Source: Bartonella vinsonii subsp. arupensis OK-94-513 (GTDB lineage Bacteria; Pseudomonadota; Alphaproteobacteria; Rhizobiales; Rhizobiaceae). Taken from it: a DNA stretch of 64,000 bases. Positions 31,334-40,600 of this stretch are shown one piece after another. The notes beneath the pieces were generated by a model that saw only the letters and a program-made list of their open reading frames with translations, was not told the DNA's origin and did no database searches. Within the stretch, counting starts at the first letter, position 1, and every line of letters starts with the position of its first letter. A program made the translations under genes and the position numbers. The stretch covers positions 161,069 to 225,068 of the forward strand of contig NZ_JH725037.1 of assembly GCF_000278235.1 (NCBI RefSeq), read 5' to 3'.

Positions 31334-32620
31334 TCAATGTTTTTTTTGCAACACAGATAAAAAGAAACCATCTGTTTTTGTCGTTGCTGGTGATAAGGTA
31401 AGTCCATAATTTGAAAAAATTGGCTGCACAGGCGAAAAACTAAAATGTTTTTGCCAAAGTGCACGCATATTTATAGAATGAAAATCGGAATGCCGTTGAA
31501 GAAAATGGGAAATTTGTTCCTCATTTTCATCTACAAAAAGAGAGCATGTAATATAAACTAAACGCCCATTTGGTTTAAGATAATTTACAGCTTCATTCAA
31601 AATAGCCTTCTGTTCTATTTGGCGTTGTCTTACCTGCTCTAACGTCAAACGCCATTTCGCATCTGGCCGCCGCCGCCATGTTCCTGTACCACTACATGGT
31701 GCGTCTAGTAAGACTATATCCATCTGTCCACCTAATGGCTGTAATTCTGCCACATTCTCTCTTGGCTGTACATTACGAACACCAGCACGTCGAAGACGAT
31801 CAAAAATAGGAGCCAAACGAGCTTTATCTGAATCATAAGCATAAATTTGCCCCTGATTCTTCATACTGGCAGCTAAAGCTAACGTTTTTCCACCAGCACC
31901 AGCACAATAATCCAAGACCTGCATGCCTCCTTTTGCCTCAACAAGATAAGCAACAATCTGAGACCCCAAATCCTGTATTTCAAAGTATCCATTTTGAAAA
32001 GCAAATTCCATCTGAACATTGGGATGACGCTCAAACTTTTCAATCGGTGCAATTCTTAAAGCTTGCTGAAACCATGACAATGGTTGAGCTTTGGTTTTTA
32101 CGAGTTCTTTAAGCACCTTCTCTGGCGTTGCCTTCAAACGATTCACACGTAAATCTAAAGAAGGGCGCGTTGCTAACGCAGCAGCTTCAGTGACCCAATT
32201 ATCAGCAAATAAAGGCACAAGATGCGCTTGACACCATTGAGGAATATCACCACGAATATAGTCTGGTGCATCAACTAATTGCTGCTTTTGCCATGATTGA
32301 CGCTGCCTAGCCCCTAATAGCTGTGGTGCAAATCGATCTCCTTCTAATTCATCATCAATTTGTGCAATTGTCATTTTTCCAGTATCTAACAAGGTACCGA
32401 AAACAATATCCCGTACATCATTACTCTCCATACGCCATTGTAAAGAATGACGCCGTCTTAAAACATCATAGACAATTGTGCCAATTGCTGCACGATCACT
32501 TGCTCCCGCAAAGCGATGAGAAAGCCCCCAAGATTTTAAAACTTCACCTGCTGAGCAACGCCGCGTTTCTATCTCTTGTAGAATATCTATCGCTGCCCGC
32601 AAACGCCCACCTAAGCGCAT
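31334..32620 (-). CDS. rsmB: 16S rRNA cytosine-5 methyltransferase family protein (RsmB-like)
   Basis: The protein belongs to the NOL1/NOP2/Sun family of SAM-dependent RNA m5C methyltransferases. It has an N-terminal NusB-like RNA-binding region (about 1-140), the SAM loop VLDYCAGAGGKTLALAASM, and both catalytic cysteines: LDAPCSGTGTWRRRPD and YITCSLFVDENEEQ. The 428-residue length matches RsmB. Assignment to C967 of 16S rRNA is by homology and could instead be another m5C site. It lies 133 bases upstream of guaA on the same strand. Confidence 0.85.
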   Translation of the reverse strand: MRLGGRLRAAIDILQEIETRRCSAGEVLKSWGLSHRFAGASDRAAIGTIVYDVLRRRHSLQWRMESNDVRDIVFGTLLDTGKMTIAQIDDELEGDRFAPQLLGARQRQSWQKQQLVDAPDYIRGDIPQWCQAHLVPLFADNWVTEAAALATRPSLDLRVNRLKATPEKVLKELVKTKAQPLSWFQQALRIAPIEKFERHPNVQMEFAFQNGYFEIQDLGSQIVAYLVEAKGGMQVLDYCAGAGGKTLALAASMKNQGQIYAYDSDKARLAPIFDRLRRAGVRNVQPRENVAELQPLGGQMDIVLLDAPCSGTGTWRRRPDAKWRLTLEQVRQRQIEQKAILNEAVNYLKPNGRLVYITCSLFVDENEEQISHFLQRHSDFHSINMRALWQKHFSFSPVQPIFSNYGLTLSPATTKTDGFFLSVLQKKH

Positions 32621-33069
32621 TCATTTCTCCCATTGAAGTTTTACAAGACTCTAAACAATATAAGCAAAAACAAAATTATCTTTCTCAATGCCAATGAATT
32701 TTTTTCAAAATCATGCCAAACTTTCATTGGAAGCTGAATGATTCTGATCTCATTTTTTTATAACATTTCAAATTCATTATTGCATGGTATCTCCACTTAC
32801 ATTCCCATCATTCTAAAATACATATGCCTTATTTGATACTACAAAACAGCTTGTATCCTTAAAGTTCTCTTTCAATATATCTCCGTAAAAACCAACACCC
32901 CCTTATTCTTTGGTAAATTAAGTTTTCATAGCTCTCTATAAACAGCAGGAGCCAACAAATATTTCACATCTTGAAAACGTTCTCTTTCTAAAAAGGTGAA
33001 AAACACTTCTGCTAAGGCTAATCCATCCATCTTATCCTCGATAAAATATTAACTTTTTAGAAAACGCTT
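32621..33069. other. Non-coding stretch upstream of the stress-type gene
   Basis: No credible gene is present in these 449 bases. It separates the start of rsmB (minus strand) from the EcfG-type promoter at 33070. Confidence 0.5.
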
Positions 33070-33094
33070 GGAACCACTATTTGGCATGACCGTT
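33070..33094 (+). promoter_or_regulatory. EcfG-type general stress response promoter
   Basis: GGAAC (33070-33074), a 16-base spacer and CGTT (33091-33094) match exactly the alphaproteobacterial general-stress sigma factor consensus GGAAC-N16/17-CGTT. Transcription would start near 33101, giving a leader of about 40 bases to the ATG at 33142. Confidence 0.7.
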
Positions 33095-33141
33095 TTCACT
33101 GTACTGGCATTTCAAGCCAGGTAATTTAAAAGGAGAAAATA

Positions 33142-33291
33142 ATGAACACTTACAATAATGGGAAAACAACTTCATCTAAAAGCCGTAACAATACATCACC
33201 CTCAAACAATGGAAAGAAATCCATCCAAGGTGATCAGGCTAACACTCGCCAACGCGCGTCAAAGACGGGGCGGAAGACTACAAAAAGCTAA
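33142..33291 (+). CDS. Small basic disordered protein, stress-regulated candidate
   Basis: A 49-codon frame begins at ATG 33142 behind a near-perfect Shine-Dalgarno AAAGGAGA (33129-33135). The peptide (MNTYNNGKTTSSKSRNN at the start, RQRASKTGRKTTKS at the end) is rich in Asn, Ser, Thr, Lys and Arg, has one acidic residue and no hydrophobic core, so it is probably disordered and may bind nucleic acid or act as a protectant. It is flanked by an EcfG-type promoter and a 12-base-pair terminator hairpin, so the transcription unit is complete and monocistronic. I do not recognise a named family. Confidence 0.7.
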   Translation: MNTYNNGKTTSSKSRNNTSPSNNGKKSIQGDQANTRQRASKTGRKTTKS

Positions 33292-33317
33292 TTCCCTTCA
33301 TTTCACATAACCTCGGA

Positions 33318-33348
33318 AAAGAATTGGAGATTTATACTCCAATTCTTT
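33318..33348 (+). terminator. Intrinsic terminator of the small stress gene
   Basis: AAAGAATTGGAG (33318-33329) pairs perfectly with CTCCAATTCTTT (33337-33348) over a seven-base loop, followed by CTCTTCTATAAT. It lies 26 bases after the stop codon. Confidence 0.8.
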
Positions 33349-33385
33349 CTCTTCTATAATTATAAAAGCAAATTACAAAAAAACA

Positions 33386-33416
33386 GAAGTCTTTCTTCAT
33401 TTTTTCAAAAGACTTC
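33386..33416 (-). terminator. Intrinsic terminator of guaB
   Basis: GAAGTCTTT (33386-33394) and AAAGACTTC (33408-33416) form a nine-base stem. Read on the minus strand the stem is followed by CTGTTTTTTT, a classic terminator tail, 33 bases after the guaB stop. Confidence 0.75.
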
Positions 33417-33449
33417 ATACCATGCCCAATAGCTCTAAGCTTTTATAGA

Positions 33450-34949
33450 TCAAACAGGACCTCGGTAGTTTGGACTCTCCCGTGTGATAGCAACATCATG
33501 TGTATGGCTTTCATGAAGCCCAGCATTTGTAATACGCACAAATGTTGCTTTCTCACGAAACTCTGTTAAATCTTTTGCCCCAACATATCCCATAGAAGCC
33601 CGCAACCCACCAGCAAGCTGATGTAGAACTGATGCTATGGGACCTTTATAAGCCACTTGACCCTCTACACCTTCAGGAACCAATTTAAGCTCATCACGTA
33701 CTTCATCCTGAAAATAGCGATCTGCTGATCCTCTCGCCATAGCCCCTACTGATCCCATGCCGCGATAGGCTTTAAAAGACCGCCCTTTATAAAGGTATAC
33801 TTCACCTGGACTTTCATCTGTACCTGCTAAAAGAGAACCGATCATAGCAGCACAAGCCCCACCTGCTAAAGCTTTAGCAAAATCACCAGAAGCTTTGATC
33901 CCACCATCAGCAATGACGGGAATATCCGCTTTTTCAGCAACTTCTGCAGCATTCATAATGGCTGCAAGTTGAGGTACACCAACACCTGCAACAATTCGTG
34001 TTGTGCAAATAGAACCAGGACCAATACCAACCTTTACCGCATCTGCACCACTATCAATTAACGCCTGTGTTGCTTGAGCAGTCGCTACATTACCAGCAAT
34101 AATAGCTGGAGAAAACGCCATTTTCTTAATTCGTTCAACAGTTTCCAGCACACGTTGAGAATGCCCATGTGCTGTATCAATCACCAGCACGTCAACACCA
34201 GCGTCAATGAGTCGTTCAGCCCGCTCCATTCCATCATTCCCCACACTACTGGCAGCAGCAACACGCAAACGACCTTGGGAATCCTTGGCCGCGTTAGGAT
34301 TCAATTGTGCTTTTTCAATATCTTTAACTGTTATCAAGCCAACACAGCGATTTTGTTCATCCACAACCAATAATTTTTCAATACGGTGATGATGTAAAAG
34401 ATATTTTGCTTCATTGAGTTGAACATTTTCACGCACTGTAATCAGATTTTCATGCGTCATTAATTCATAAATTTTTTGTTTTGGATCCGATGCAAAACGC
34501 ACATCCCTATTCGTCAAAATGCCAACAAGCCGTCCAACAGTCTCACCTTGGGCGCCCCTTTCAACAACCGGAATACCTGAAATACCATGAGAACGCATCA
34601 AAGCTTTTGCTTCTTCAAGTGTTGCATTTGGTCCAATTGTTACTGGATTAACAACCATACCAGATTCAAATTTTTTAACTTGACGAACTTCTTCAGCTTG
34701 CTCTGCAGGAGACATATTACGGTGAATAACACCAAGACCACCAGCTTGAGCCATAGCGATTGCCAAACGCGATTCTGTCACGGTATCCATCGCCGCAGAA
34801 AGCAATGGCAAATTTAGGTTAATATCAGCTGCAATACGCGTTCTCAGATCCACTTGGCTGGGCATAACAAGAGAATGTCCAGGCTGTAAAAGCACATCAT
34901 CAAAAGTCAATGCCAATGCACCTGTCCTTGTTTCAACAATCTTTGCCAT
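33450..34949 (-). CDS. guaB: Inosine-5'-monophosphate dehydrogenase
   Basis: GuaB oxidises IMP to XMP, the rate-limiting step to GMP. The 499-residue protein has [12 protein letters not shown] at the start, a CBS-domain pair inserted at about residues 95-210, [16 protein letters not shown], and the catalytic loop [18 protein letters not shown] with the active-site Cys, then the flap region [10 protein letters not shown]. The start ATG 34949 follows AAAGGAA; 16 upstream codons in frame are not homologous. It has its own terminator and lies two genes from guaA. Confidence 0.97.
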   Translation of the reverse strand: MAKIVETRTGALALTFDDVLLQPGHSLVMPSQVDLRTRIAADINLNLPLLSAAMDTVTESRLAIAMAQAGGLGVIHRNMSPAEQAEEVRQVKKFESGMVVNPVTIGPNATLEEAKALMRSHGISGIPVVERGAQGETVGRLVGILTNRDVRFASDPKQKIYELMTHENLITVRENVQLNEAKYLLHHHRIEKLLVVDEQNRCVGLITVKDIEKAQLNPNAAKDSQGRLRVAAASSVGNDGMERAERLIDAGVDVLVIDTAHGHSQRVLETVERIKKMAFSPAIIAGNVATAQATQALIDSGADAVKVGIGPGSICTTRIVAGVGVPQLAAIMNAAEVAEKADIPVIADGGIKASGDFAKALAGGACAAMIGSLLAGTDESPGEVYLYKGRSFKAYRGMGSVGAMARGSADRYFQDEVRDELKLVPEGVEGQVAYKGPIASVLHQLAGGLRASMGYVGAKDLTEFREKATFVRITNAGLHESHTHDVAITRESPNYRGPV

Positions 34950-35098
34950 AGCCAAATTCCTTTTATAACAAAACACCGCACGGTGCTGTAAAAACAACTG
35001 CGGTTCTCATAGGTTGCGGATTGGCAAAGAATTATGCCATGCTACAAAAAAAATGAAAAGAAAAATAAAAATAATTTTTCAATTATAGTTTATAAAAT

Positions 35099-36670
35099 CT
35101 ACAATTGTGATTCAATAGGTAACCAACTTATTATTTTGGTAAATGTGCGACGCCAAAAATTGCTTTCTGGCTCATAATCGGTGCTATGCTGTTTTTCGTT
35201 TTCAATGAAATCCCAATAAATACGGTTATTATCACCAAGACGAAGATGATAACTCATTTCACCCGTCGTTTCTTCAGAAAAAAGCAAATCTAACCGCGCT
35301 GTAATCGGTGCACATTCAAAAAGAATGCCCATCTCCGTATTCAGTGCTGCTGATCTCGGATCAAAGTTTAAAGATCCAATAAAAGCAGTTTTACGATCAA
35401 CTAAAAAAGCTTTGGTGTGCAAACTTGCCCTACTTGATCGAAAGAGTCGCAATCCATAAGTGTTTCCATCCGGTTTTAACTCATAAAGTTTAACACCACT
35501 TTTTAATAATGCTTTACGATACGGTATATAACCACCATGCACCAATGCCACATCAGTAGCTGCTAAGGAATTCGTAAGAATTTTGACATCAACTCCCTTT
35601 GAAACCAAATTGCTAAAATTCTGCGTACCTAGCTTACCAGGAACAAAATAAGGCGATGTAATCTGAACTGTTTCTTTGGCATCCCCAATAACCTGTGAGA
35701 GTGCCTTCATGAGCCAATTGCCTGCTTTTTTACGCAATGCTTTTTCTGGAGGATCAGAAAGCACTACAACTTTATCTGCTACAAATAATCGCTTGCCTGT
35801 CTGAATAAAACAGTCAAAATTAATATGCTCCTTGACATAATCTAAATAAATCTTTGCAATCTTAGAATCACGGAAATTGCGTAATTTATCCTTCCAATAG
35901 CCAAGGTCACTTGCACTTTTAGGAGCAACCAAAGTGTGAATCGGTAAAACTACAGCACTATTCCAAAAGTCATCAAAAATGGTTTCCACTTTTTTAACCG
36001 AGGGACCGATAAGCATCAGATCTAAATCTCGAAAATGTGATTTTTCACCAGCATCAAAATAAGAATCTGCAAGATTGCGTCCTCCAACAAAAGCGACTCG
36101 GCCATCCACAATAAAAGCTTTATTATGCATTCTGCGCGTGACAGTAATTGCCCGTAAGATAATCTCTAAACCACGACGTAAACCACCTTTGCGTGATCGC
36201 CCTGGATTAAACATTCTCACTTCAATCTGAGGATGCTTATCCAGCGCAATATAAGCTGGATCACGTGCTTGAGCATTAATATCATCTAAAAGAAGGCGTA
36301 CCCGAACCCCACGATCAGCCGCCTCTACTATTTCACTTAACAACAAGCGCCCTGTTAAATCATCATCCCAAATATAATACATCAGATCAAGGCTACGCCC
36401 AGCCTGTGCTGCCCCTATTGCACGAACACAAAAAGCATCCAAATTGCTAATGATGAGTGAAAGAGCGTCTTTATCAACTCCTAATCCATCTGTTTCTTCT
36501 GCTAATTGACTCACTATACGATCAAACTTGGTCTCATCTTTCTTAACAGTCAACGCATAAGAACATTCCCCCCTAGCGTTTTTAACAAAACGTCCATATG
36601 TGTAAATCGCCAACAGAGACGCAACAAAAAAAAATACGATAAAACCAATAATAATCTGTAACAGAGTCAA
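35099..36670 (-). CDS. Phospholipase D/cardiolipin synthase family protein
   Basis: The 523-residue protein has an N-terminal membrane anchor (LLQIIIGFIVFFFVASLLAIYTYG) and two HKD motifs: HNKAFIVDGRVAFVGGRN and HTKAFLVDRKTAFIGSLNFDPRS. These form the catalytic His-Lys-Asp pair of the PLD superfamily, which transfers phosphatidyl groups (cardiolipin synthase) or hydrolyses phosphodiesters. The single membrane anchor plus a long soluble domain resembles the ClsC/YmdC-type more than ClsA, which has two anchors. Substrate is therefore uncertain. No operon partner is evident. Confidence 0.85.
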   Translation of the reverse strand: MTLLQIIIGFIVFFFVASLLAIYTYGRFVKNARGECSYALTVKKDETKFDRIVSQLAEETDGLGVDKDALSLIISNLDAFCVRAIGAAQAGRSLDLMYYIWDDDLTGRLLLSEIVEAADRGVRVRLLLDDINAQARDPAYIALDKHPQIEVRMFNPGRSRKGGLRRGLEIILRAITVTRRMHNKAFIVDGRVAFVGGRNLADSYFDAGEKSHFRDLDLMLIGPSVKKVETIFDDFWNSAVVLPIHTLVAPKSASDLGYWKDKLRNFRDSKIAKIYLDYVKEHINFDCFIQTGKRLFVADKVVVLSDPPEKALRKKAGNWLMKALSQVIGDAKETVQITSPYFVPGKLGTQNFSNLVSKGVDVKILTNSLAATDVALVHGGYIPYRKALLKSGVKLYELKPDGNTYGLRLFRSSRASLHTKAFLVDRKTAFIGSLNFDPRSAALNTEMGILFECAPITARLDLLFSEETTGEMSYHLRLGDNNRIYWDFIENEKQHSTDYEPESNFWRRTFTKIISWLPIESQL

Positions 36671-37046
36671 AGAGGATCAACTTCCCATTTTTAAGCCATC
36701 GCACCATCATCGATACGAACACAACATTAAAATCAATAATCCTATTTTAATCACACCACAGACAGTATACCATCTCTTGCTTAAGAGAATATAAACTCAA
36801 TATAAATGATTATAGAGTTTTATTTTCAGTTCTAAAAATGTAAATTTAGCTAAAGTCGTAGAAATTAAACAAGATAAAGAGAGTTAAAAAATAATTCTAT
36901 CAAATAAAATTAACGCTTAATTGCGTTTTCAAAGTCATCTCTAATATTCAAGCTTACAATAAACAACATTTCTTTCAAAAGTCAAAATCACTCTACTTTT
37001 TCAAGTTATGCTTCTTATAAAGAAAATTTTATCGTGGATCTTATTT
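36671..37046. other. Non-coding stretch
   Basis: These 376 AT-rich bases between two minus-strand genes show no credible ORF and no strong hairpin. They include the upstream region of the phospholipase D family gene. Confidence 0.5.
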
Positions 37047-38426
37047 CTATTCTTGGCTTTTTTGTACTTTTAATGCCTCTGTTTTTCGATAAAGCGTAGA
37101 ACGACCAATATGCAGACGACGAGCAATTTCACTCATATGTCCTTTATAATGTTTAATCGCTTTCTCAATAATATCATGTTCCATCTCTGCAAAAGTGCGC
37201 ACATGCCCATCAGCATTTAAAAATTGTATCGATTCTTGTTCATAATCTTCTTGAACATTACTCTCAATAATATTTGGAACAGTTATGAGTGGATTCCCCA
37301 TTAATTGGGGGAAATCCCGAACAGTTAACAATGGTCCTTCACTCAGTAAAACCGCTCGAAAGAGAAAATTCTCAAGTTCATCCCGATTACCAGGCCAATC
37401 ATACTGCATAAGCAATGAGAGCGCTGATCCTGCTAAGCCATGAACATGTGATCGCCCTGTTTCTGTAATAATGTGGTCAATCAAACGTTGTGTAAGCTCT
37501 GGAAAATCATCCCTCAATTCCCGCAAAGCAGGAACACTAATCGATAATTGAGAAAGCTGTTCAAATAAATTACGCGCAAAATAATCTTCTTTAACCAGAT
37601 CTGAAAGCCGCGATGTCGAAATAGCTATGATACGAAAAGAAGGGACATTGTTCTTTGTTGCCTTTGCCCTCTCTTGAAGATAATTTGCAAAACGCTTTTG
37701 CTGTATGGGTTCGAGTCGATCAACATCGCACAGGCAAAGCGTTCCCTTCTCAAGAGAAGAAACCAATGGTAAAAATTCTTTAAACCACTGGCGATTTTCT
37801 TCCTCTGGATCAACGATGGCTGAACATTGAAAGCGAACAAAATCCCCCTCCGATAATAAACCTTCATGATGAATAATGCGGGCTAATGTCTCACGACCAG
37901 TTCCGCTTTCACCTTCTATCAAAAGATTCTGTAAAGAAGAAGCTGCTTTCCTAGATTGTTCCAAAACAATCTGCATTGCCCTACTTTTTATAAAGAGGTC
38001 AGAAAACCGCAAATGATTCTCATTTTTTCGCCGAATATAACAAACCTCACGCTCTAATGCAGAAATCAGGGAAAGAGTATCCAAAGTAACTCTCAACCGT
38101 AATGATGTCACTGGATGAATCCAATAATCAATAGCTCCAGCTGTTAAAGCTTTCTGAAGTAAAGTTTGATTCTCTTGTTGTGCTATTACAACAATAGGAA
38201 CAGACACACCAGCGACTCTAATCATTTTAATCAAATCACCTACACTCAAATCGCTCATAGCAACGTCAAGGAGTGCAAGCACAATATTTTTACGTCTGTG
38301 TAAAAGATCAATCGTACGGAGACCATTTTCTGCTTCAATGACACGGTGACCAAAACCTCGGAGCATAGCAGAAAGTTCTATACGTCTTCCATAATCTTCA
38401 CTCGCAACAAGAATGGGACCAACCAT
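37047..38426 (-). CDS. NtrC-like response regulator with degenerate receiver and AAA+ motifs
   Basis: The 459-residue protein has the three-part layout of sigma-54 activators: receiver (1-120), AAA+ domain (about 143-365) and a Fis-type helix-turn-helix (EIARRLHIGRSTLYRK, 433-448). In the receiver Asp54 and the E10/D11 pair remain, but the conserved Lys is His104 and the switch Ser/Thr is Ala82. In the AAA+ part Walker A reads GESGTGRET, with Arg178 in place of Lys; Walker B reads LCLCDVDRL without the DE pair; and the GAFTGA loop that contacts sigma-54 is missing. It therefore probably binds DNA without ATP-driven activation, as a repressor or as a sigma-70 regulator. No partner kinase is adjacent. 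Confidence 0.85.
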   Translation of the reverse strand: MVGPILVASEDYGRRIELSAMLRGFGHRVIEAENGLRTIDLLHRRKNIVLALLDVAMSDLSVGDLIKMIRVAGVSVPIVVIAQQENQTLLQKALTAGAIDYWIHPVTSLRLRVTLDTLSLISALEREVCYIRRKNENHLRFSDLFIKSRAMQIVLEQSRKAASSLQNLLIEGESGTGRETLARIIHHEGLLSEGDFVRFQCSAIVDPEEENRQWFKEFLPLVSSLEKGTLCLCDVDRLEPIQQKRFANYLQERAKATKNNVPSFRIIAISTSRLSDLVKEDYFARNLFEQLSQLSISVPALRELRDDFPELTQRLIDHIITETGRSHVHGLAGSALSLLMQYDWPGNRDELENFLFRAVLLSEGPLLTVRDFPQLMGNPLITVPNIIESNVQEDYEQESIQFLNADGHVRTFAEMEHDIIEKAIKHYKGHMSEIARRLHIGRSTLYRKTEALKVQKSQE

Positions 38427-38608
38427 AATTTAATAATCTCCTTTGAAACTACTAAACGGCTTCATGTAAAAATTGTTGTAAATCATAAAAAATATTTTGC
38501 CTCTTGTGTCTCAGCTACAAATTTTACCAAGCTGTTAATTAAATACAACATTAAGGCATTTTTTTCTATTTTTTTGCTTTTTCATTGATTTTCATCAAAT
38601 TTTTTATA

Positions 38609-38638
38609 TTGACTCAGAGAATAATTTCACAATGTTAT
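38609..38638 (+). promoter_or_regulatory. Promoter candidate for omp10
   Basis: TTGACT at 38609-38614 and TGTTAT at 38633-38638 are separated by 18 bases, placing a transcription start about 35 bases ahead of the omp10 ATG. Confidence 0.4.
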
Positions 38639-38679
38639 AAAGGCTAGAAAGTAATATAATATAAATATAGAGTAAATAA

Positions 38680-39039
38680 ATGAAACATACCTACCGTATT
38701 TTATGTCTTACAATTACCGCTTTAGTATTAGGCGCCTGTGGTTTTTCGCAATATTATAGCCAAAATACACCAACTGGAATTGATGGTAAATGGGTTGATG
38801 AAAATGGTATTATTTCTTCTTTCCGCGATGGTGTTTTTGAAACGCGTGCAGCAGATACAGAAGAAAAACTATCTGAAGGCACATATAATTATGTTAGTGC
38901 CCAACATATAGAAATCGAAATACGTTCCATTCTCCGTGGAACAATATCTCGAGTAAGTTGTATGATATCACGTGATGTAACACATCTTTTCTGTACATCA
39001 CATATAGGAACCCAATTTTCTCTTACGAGAAAATTTTAA
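38680..39039 (+). CDS. omp10: Omp10-like outer-membrane lipoprotein
   Basis: The 119-residue protein has a lipoprotein signal (ITALVLGAC, with Cys20 as the lipidation site) and a mature part matching Brucella Omp10: TGIDGKWVDENGIISSFRDGVFETRAADTEEKLSEG and IEIEIRSILRGTISRVSC, ending SLTRKF. Brucella Omp10 is a surface-exposed lipoprotein with a beta-barrel inhibitor-like fold and is linked to virulence; the exact role is unknown. Two further cysteines in the mature chain may form a disulfide. It stands alone, transcribed away from the NtrC-like regulator. Confidence 0.85.
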   Translation: MKHTYRILCLTITALVLGACGFSQYYSQNTPTGIDGKWVDENGIISSFRDGVFETRAADTEEKLSEGTYNYVSAQHIEIEIRSILRGTISRVSCMISRDVTHLFCTSHIGTQFSLTRKF

Positions 39040-39207
39040 ATAAAAGAAAAACCATAACCGCTTTTAGAATGGTGAATACATTCATATCAGGAGGTGATAA
39101 TTTGTTCTCTGGAGGGAAGTTTTTCAAAACTAAGCAAAGACACTCCTACAACCCTTTACTAGAAAAACTTGTAGATATCATGGATATGTATAAGACAACC
39201 ATCTTTT

Positions 39208-39312
39208 CTAAGAAACATTAATAAAGTGGCTGTACAGGCCAGCACCATCATTATATTTACCAGCTCCCAATGTTGCGATAGCTTGTGCATTAAGGCGATT
39301 CATGAGAGGCAT
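39208..39312 (-). pseudogene. Tyrosine integrase N-terminal relic
   Basis: An ATG at 39312 behind AAAGGGA opens a 34-codon frame reading MNRLNAQAIATL, KYNDGAGLYSH, which matches the N-terminal arm-binding start of P4-type phage integrases (LNAQAIATLKPGKYSDGAGLW in the usual form). The frame then stops at 39208; the core-binding and catalytic domains are absent. The start signals remain intact, so this is the 5' stub of a lost integrase and a mark of past prophage or island insertion. A weak plus-strand frame at 39069-39221 with GGAGG inside it overlaps the stub and is probably not a gene. Confidence 0.65.
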
Positions 39313-39566
39313 ATTTATTCCCTTTCTAAATAGTTTTTGCCACACATCAATTCCGCTTATAACGTGCACGCAAGTGATTTGACTTGGATTCAATATGAGG
39401 AGGTTATGAGGAGAAAATTCTACAATATTCGGGGTTGTGTTGCAAAGTGCAATCACACTGATTTATCATAATAAATCAACTTCTTCCTCCAATAAAATCT
39501 TGCCTTTTTATTTGTTGAATTTATTTTTACCCTGAAACAAAATTTTATTTTTATGGACTCTCCAAA

Positions 39567-40559
39567 TTACGCAGCACCAATGCGCAAAAGATCATGAAAA
39601 TGAACAATGCCTACCGGTTTTTTATTCTCAACCACGAAAAAGGCGCCAATATGATGATCATTAATAAAAGCAGTCGCAGCACCAACTAGTGTATTTGGCT
39701 CCACAATTTTAGGATTTTTCGTCATCACCTCATCAACACTAAACTTTGATAAATTAAAGTGAATGTTACGTGCAAGGTCACCATCAGTCACAATCCCAAT
39801 TAATTCACCATTCTGATTCACAACACCAACACAACCAAAATGTTTTTCGACCAAAACATTCATTGCTTCGATCATTGTTGTCCCTTGGACAACCAAAGGA
39901 ATACGATCACCTTCATGCATAATGTCACGCACATATCTCAGGCTTGCACCAAGAGAACCACCAGGATGATAAATTTTAAAATCCGTTGCAGTAAAGCCAC
40001 GCATTTCTAAAAGAGCAACAGCTAATGCATCTCCCATTGCCAATTGCATTACTGTTGAAGTGGTAGGAGCAAGACCATGGGGGCAAGCCTCTTCTATCTT
40101 TGGCAACAAGAGCACAATATCAGCTTGTCGCCCTAATACAGAATTCTCACCCGATGTCATAGCAATAAGAGGTGTACGAAAACGCGCAGCATGATTAATA
40201 ACACCACTTAATTCCAAAGTTTCCCCTGACCATGACAAAGCAAGAATAACGTCATCAGATCCAATCATACCGAGATCACCATGATTGGCTTCTGCAGCAT
40301 GCACAAAAAAAGCAGGTGTCCCCGTCGAAGCTAAAGTTGCAGCAATTTTTGTACCTATATGACCACTCTTCCCAAGACCAGTAATCACCACATGTCCACT
40401 AGCATTTCTGATGGTTTGGACAGCAGCTTCAAAAGATGAAGAAAGATCTCCAAGTAGAGCTGCTTCAAGAGCTTCAAGCCCTTGCTTTTCACTCGCAAGT
40501 GTTTTAAGCGCCGATGAAATGGCGCCCCGTAAAGCCATATGAGGAGCTTGTATTGTCAT
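39567..40559 (-). CDS. kdsD: Arabinose-5-phosphate isomerase
   Basis: KdsD interconverts ribulose-5-phosphate and arabinose-5-phosphate, the first step to Kdo for lipopolysaccharide. The 330-residue protein has an N-terminal SIS sugar-isomerase domain (HVVITGLGKSGHIGTKIAATLASTGTPAFFVHAAEA, SWSGET) and two C-terminal CBS domains (from about residue 210), the KpsF/KdsD layout. It lies 41 bases downstream of galU on the same strand, consistent with an envelope-sugar operon. Confidence 0.94.
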   Translation of the reverse strand: MTIQAPHMALRGAISSALKTLASEKQGLEALEAALLGDLSSSFEAAVQTIRNASGHVVITGLGKSGHIGTKIAATLASTGTPAFFVHAAEANHGDLGMIGSDDVILALSWSGETLELSGVINHAARFRTPLIAMTSGENSVLGRQADIVLLLPKIEEACPHGLAPTTSTVMQLAMGDALAVALLEMRGFTATDFKIYHPGGSLGASLRYVRDIMHEGDRIPLVVQGTTMIEAMNVLVEKHFGCVGVVNQNGELIGIVTDGDLARNIHFNLSKFSVDEVMTKNPKIVEPNTLVGAATAFINDHHIGAFFVVENKKPVGIVHFHDLLRIGAA

Positions 40560-40600
40560 AATCGAATTTGATATAAATGAAATTAAACAAGAGATCTACA

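Noticed and set aside
39069-39221. 50-codon plus-strand frame after omp10
   Set aside because: The GGAGG lies within the frame and fits only an internal TTG; it overlaps the integrase stub in antisense and resembles nothing known.
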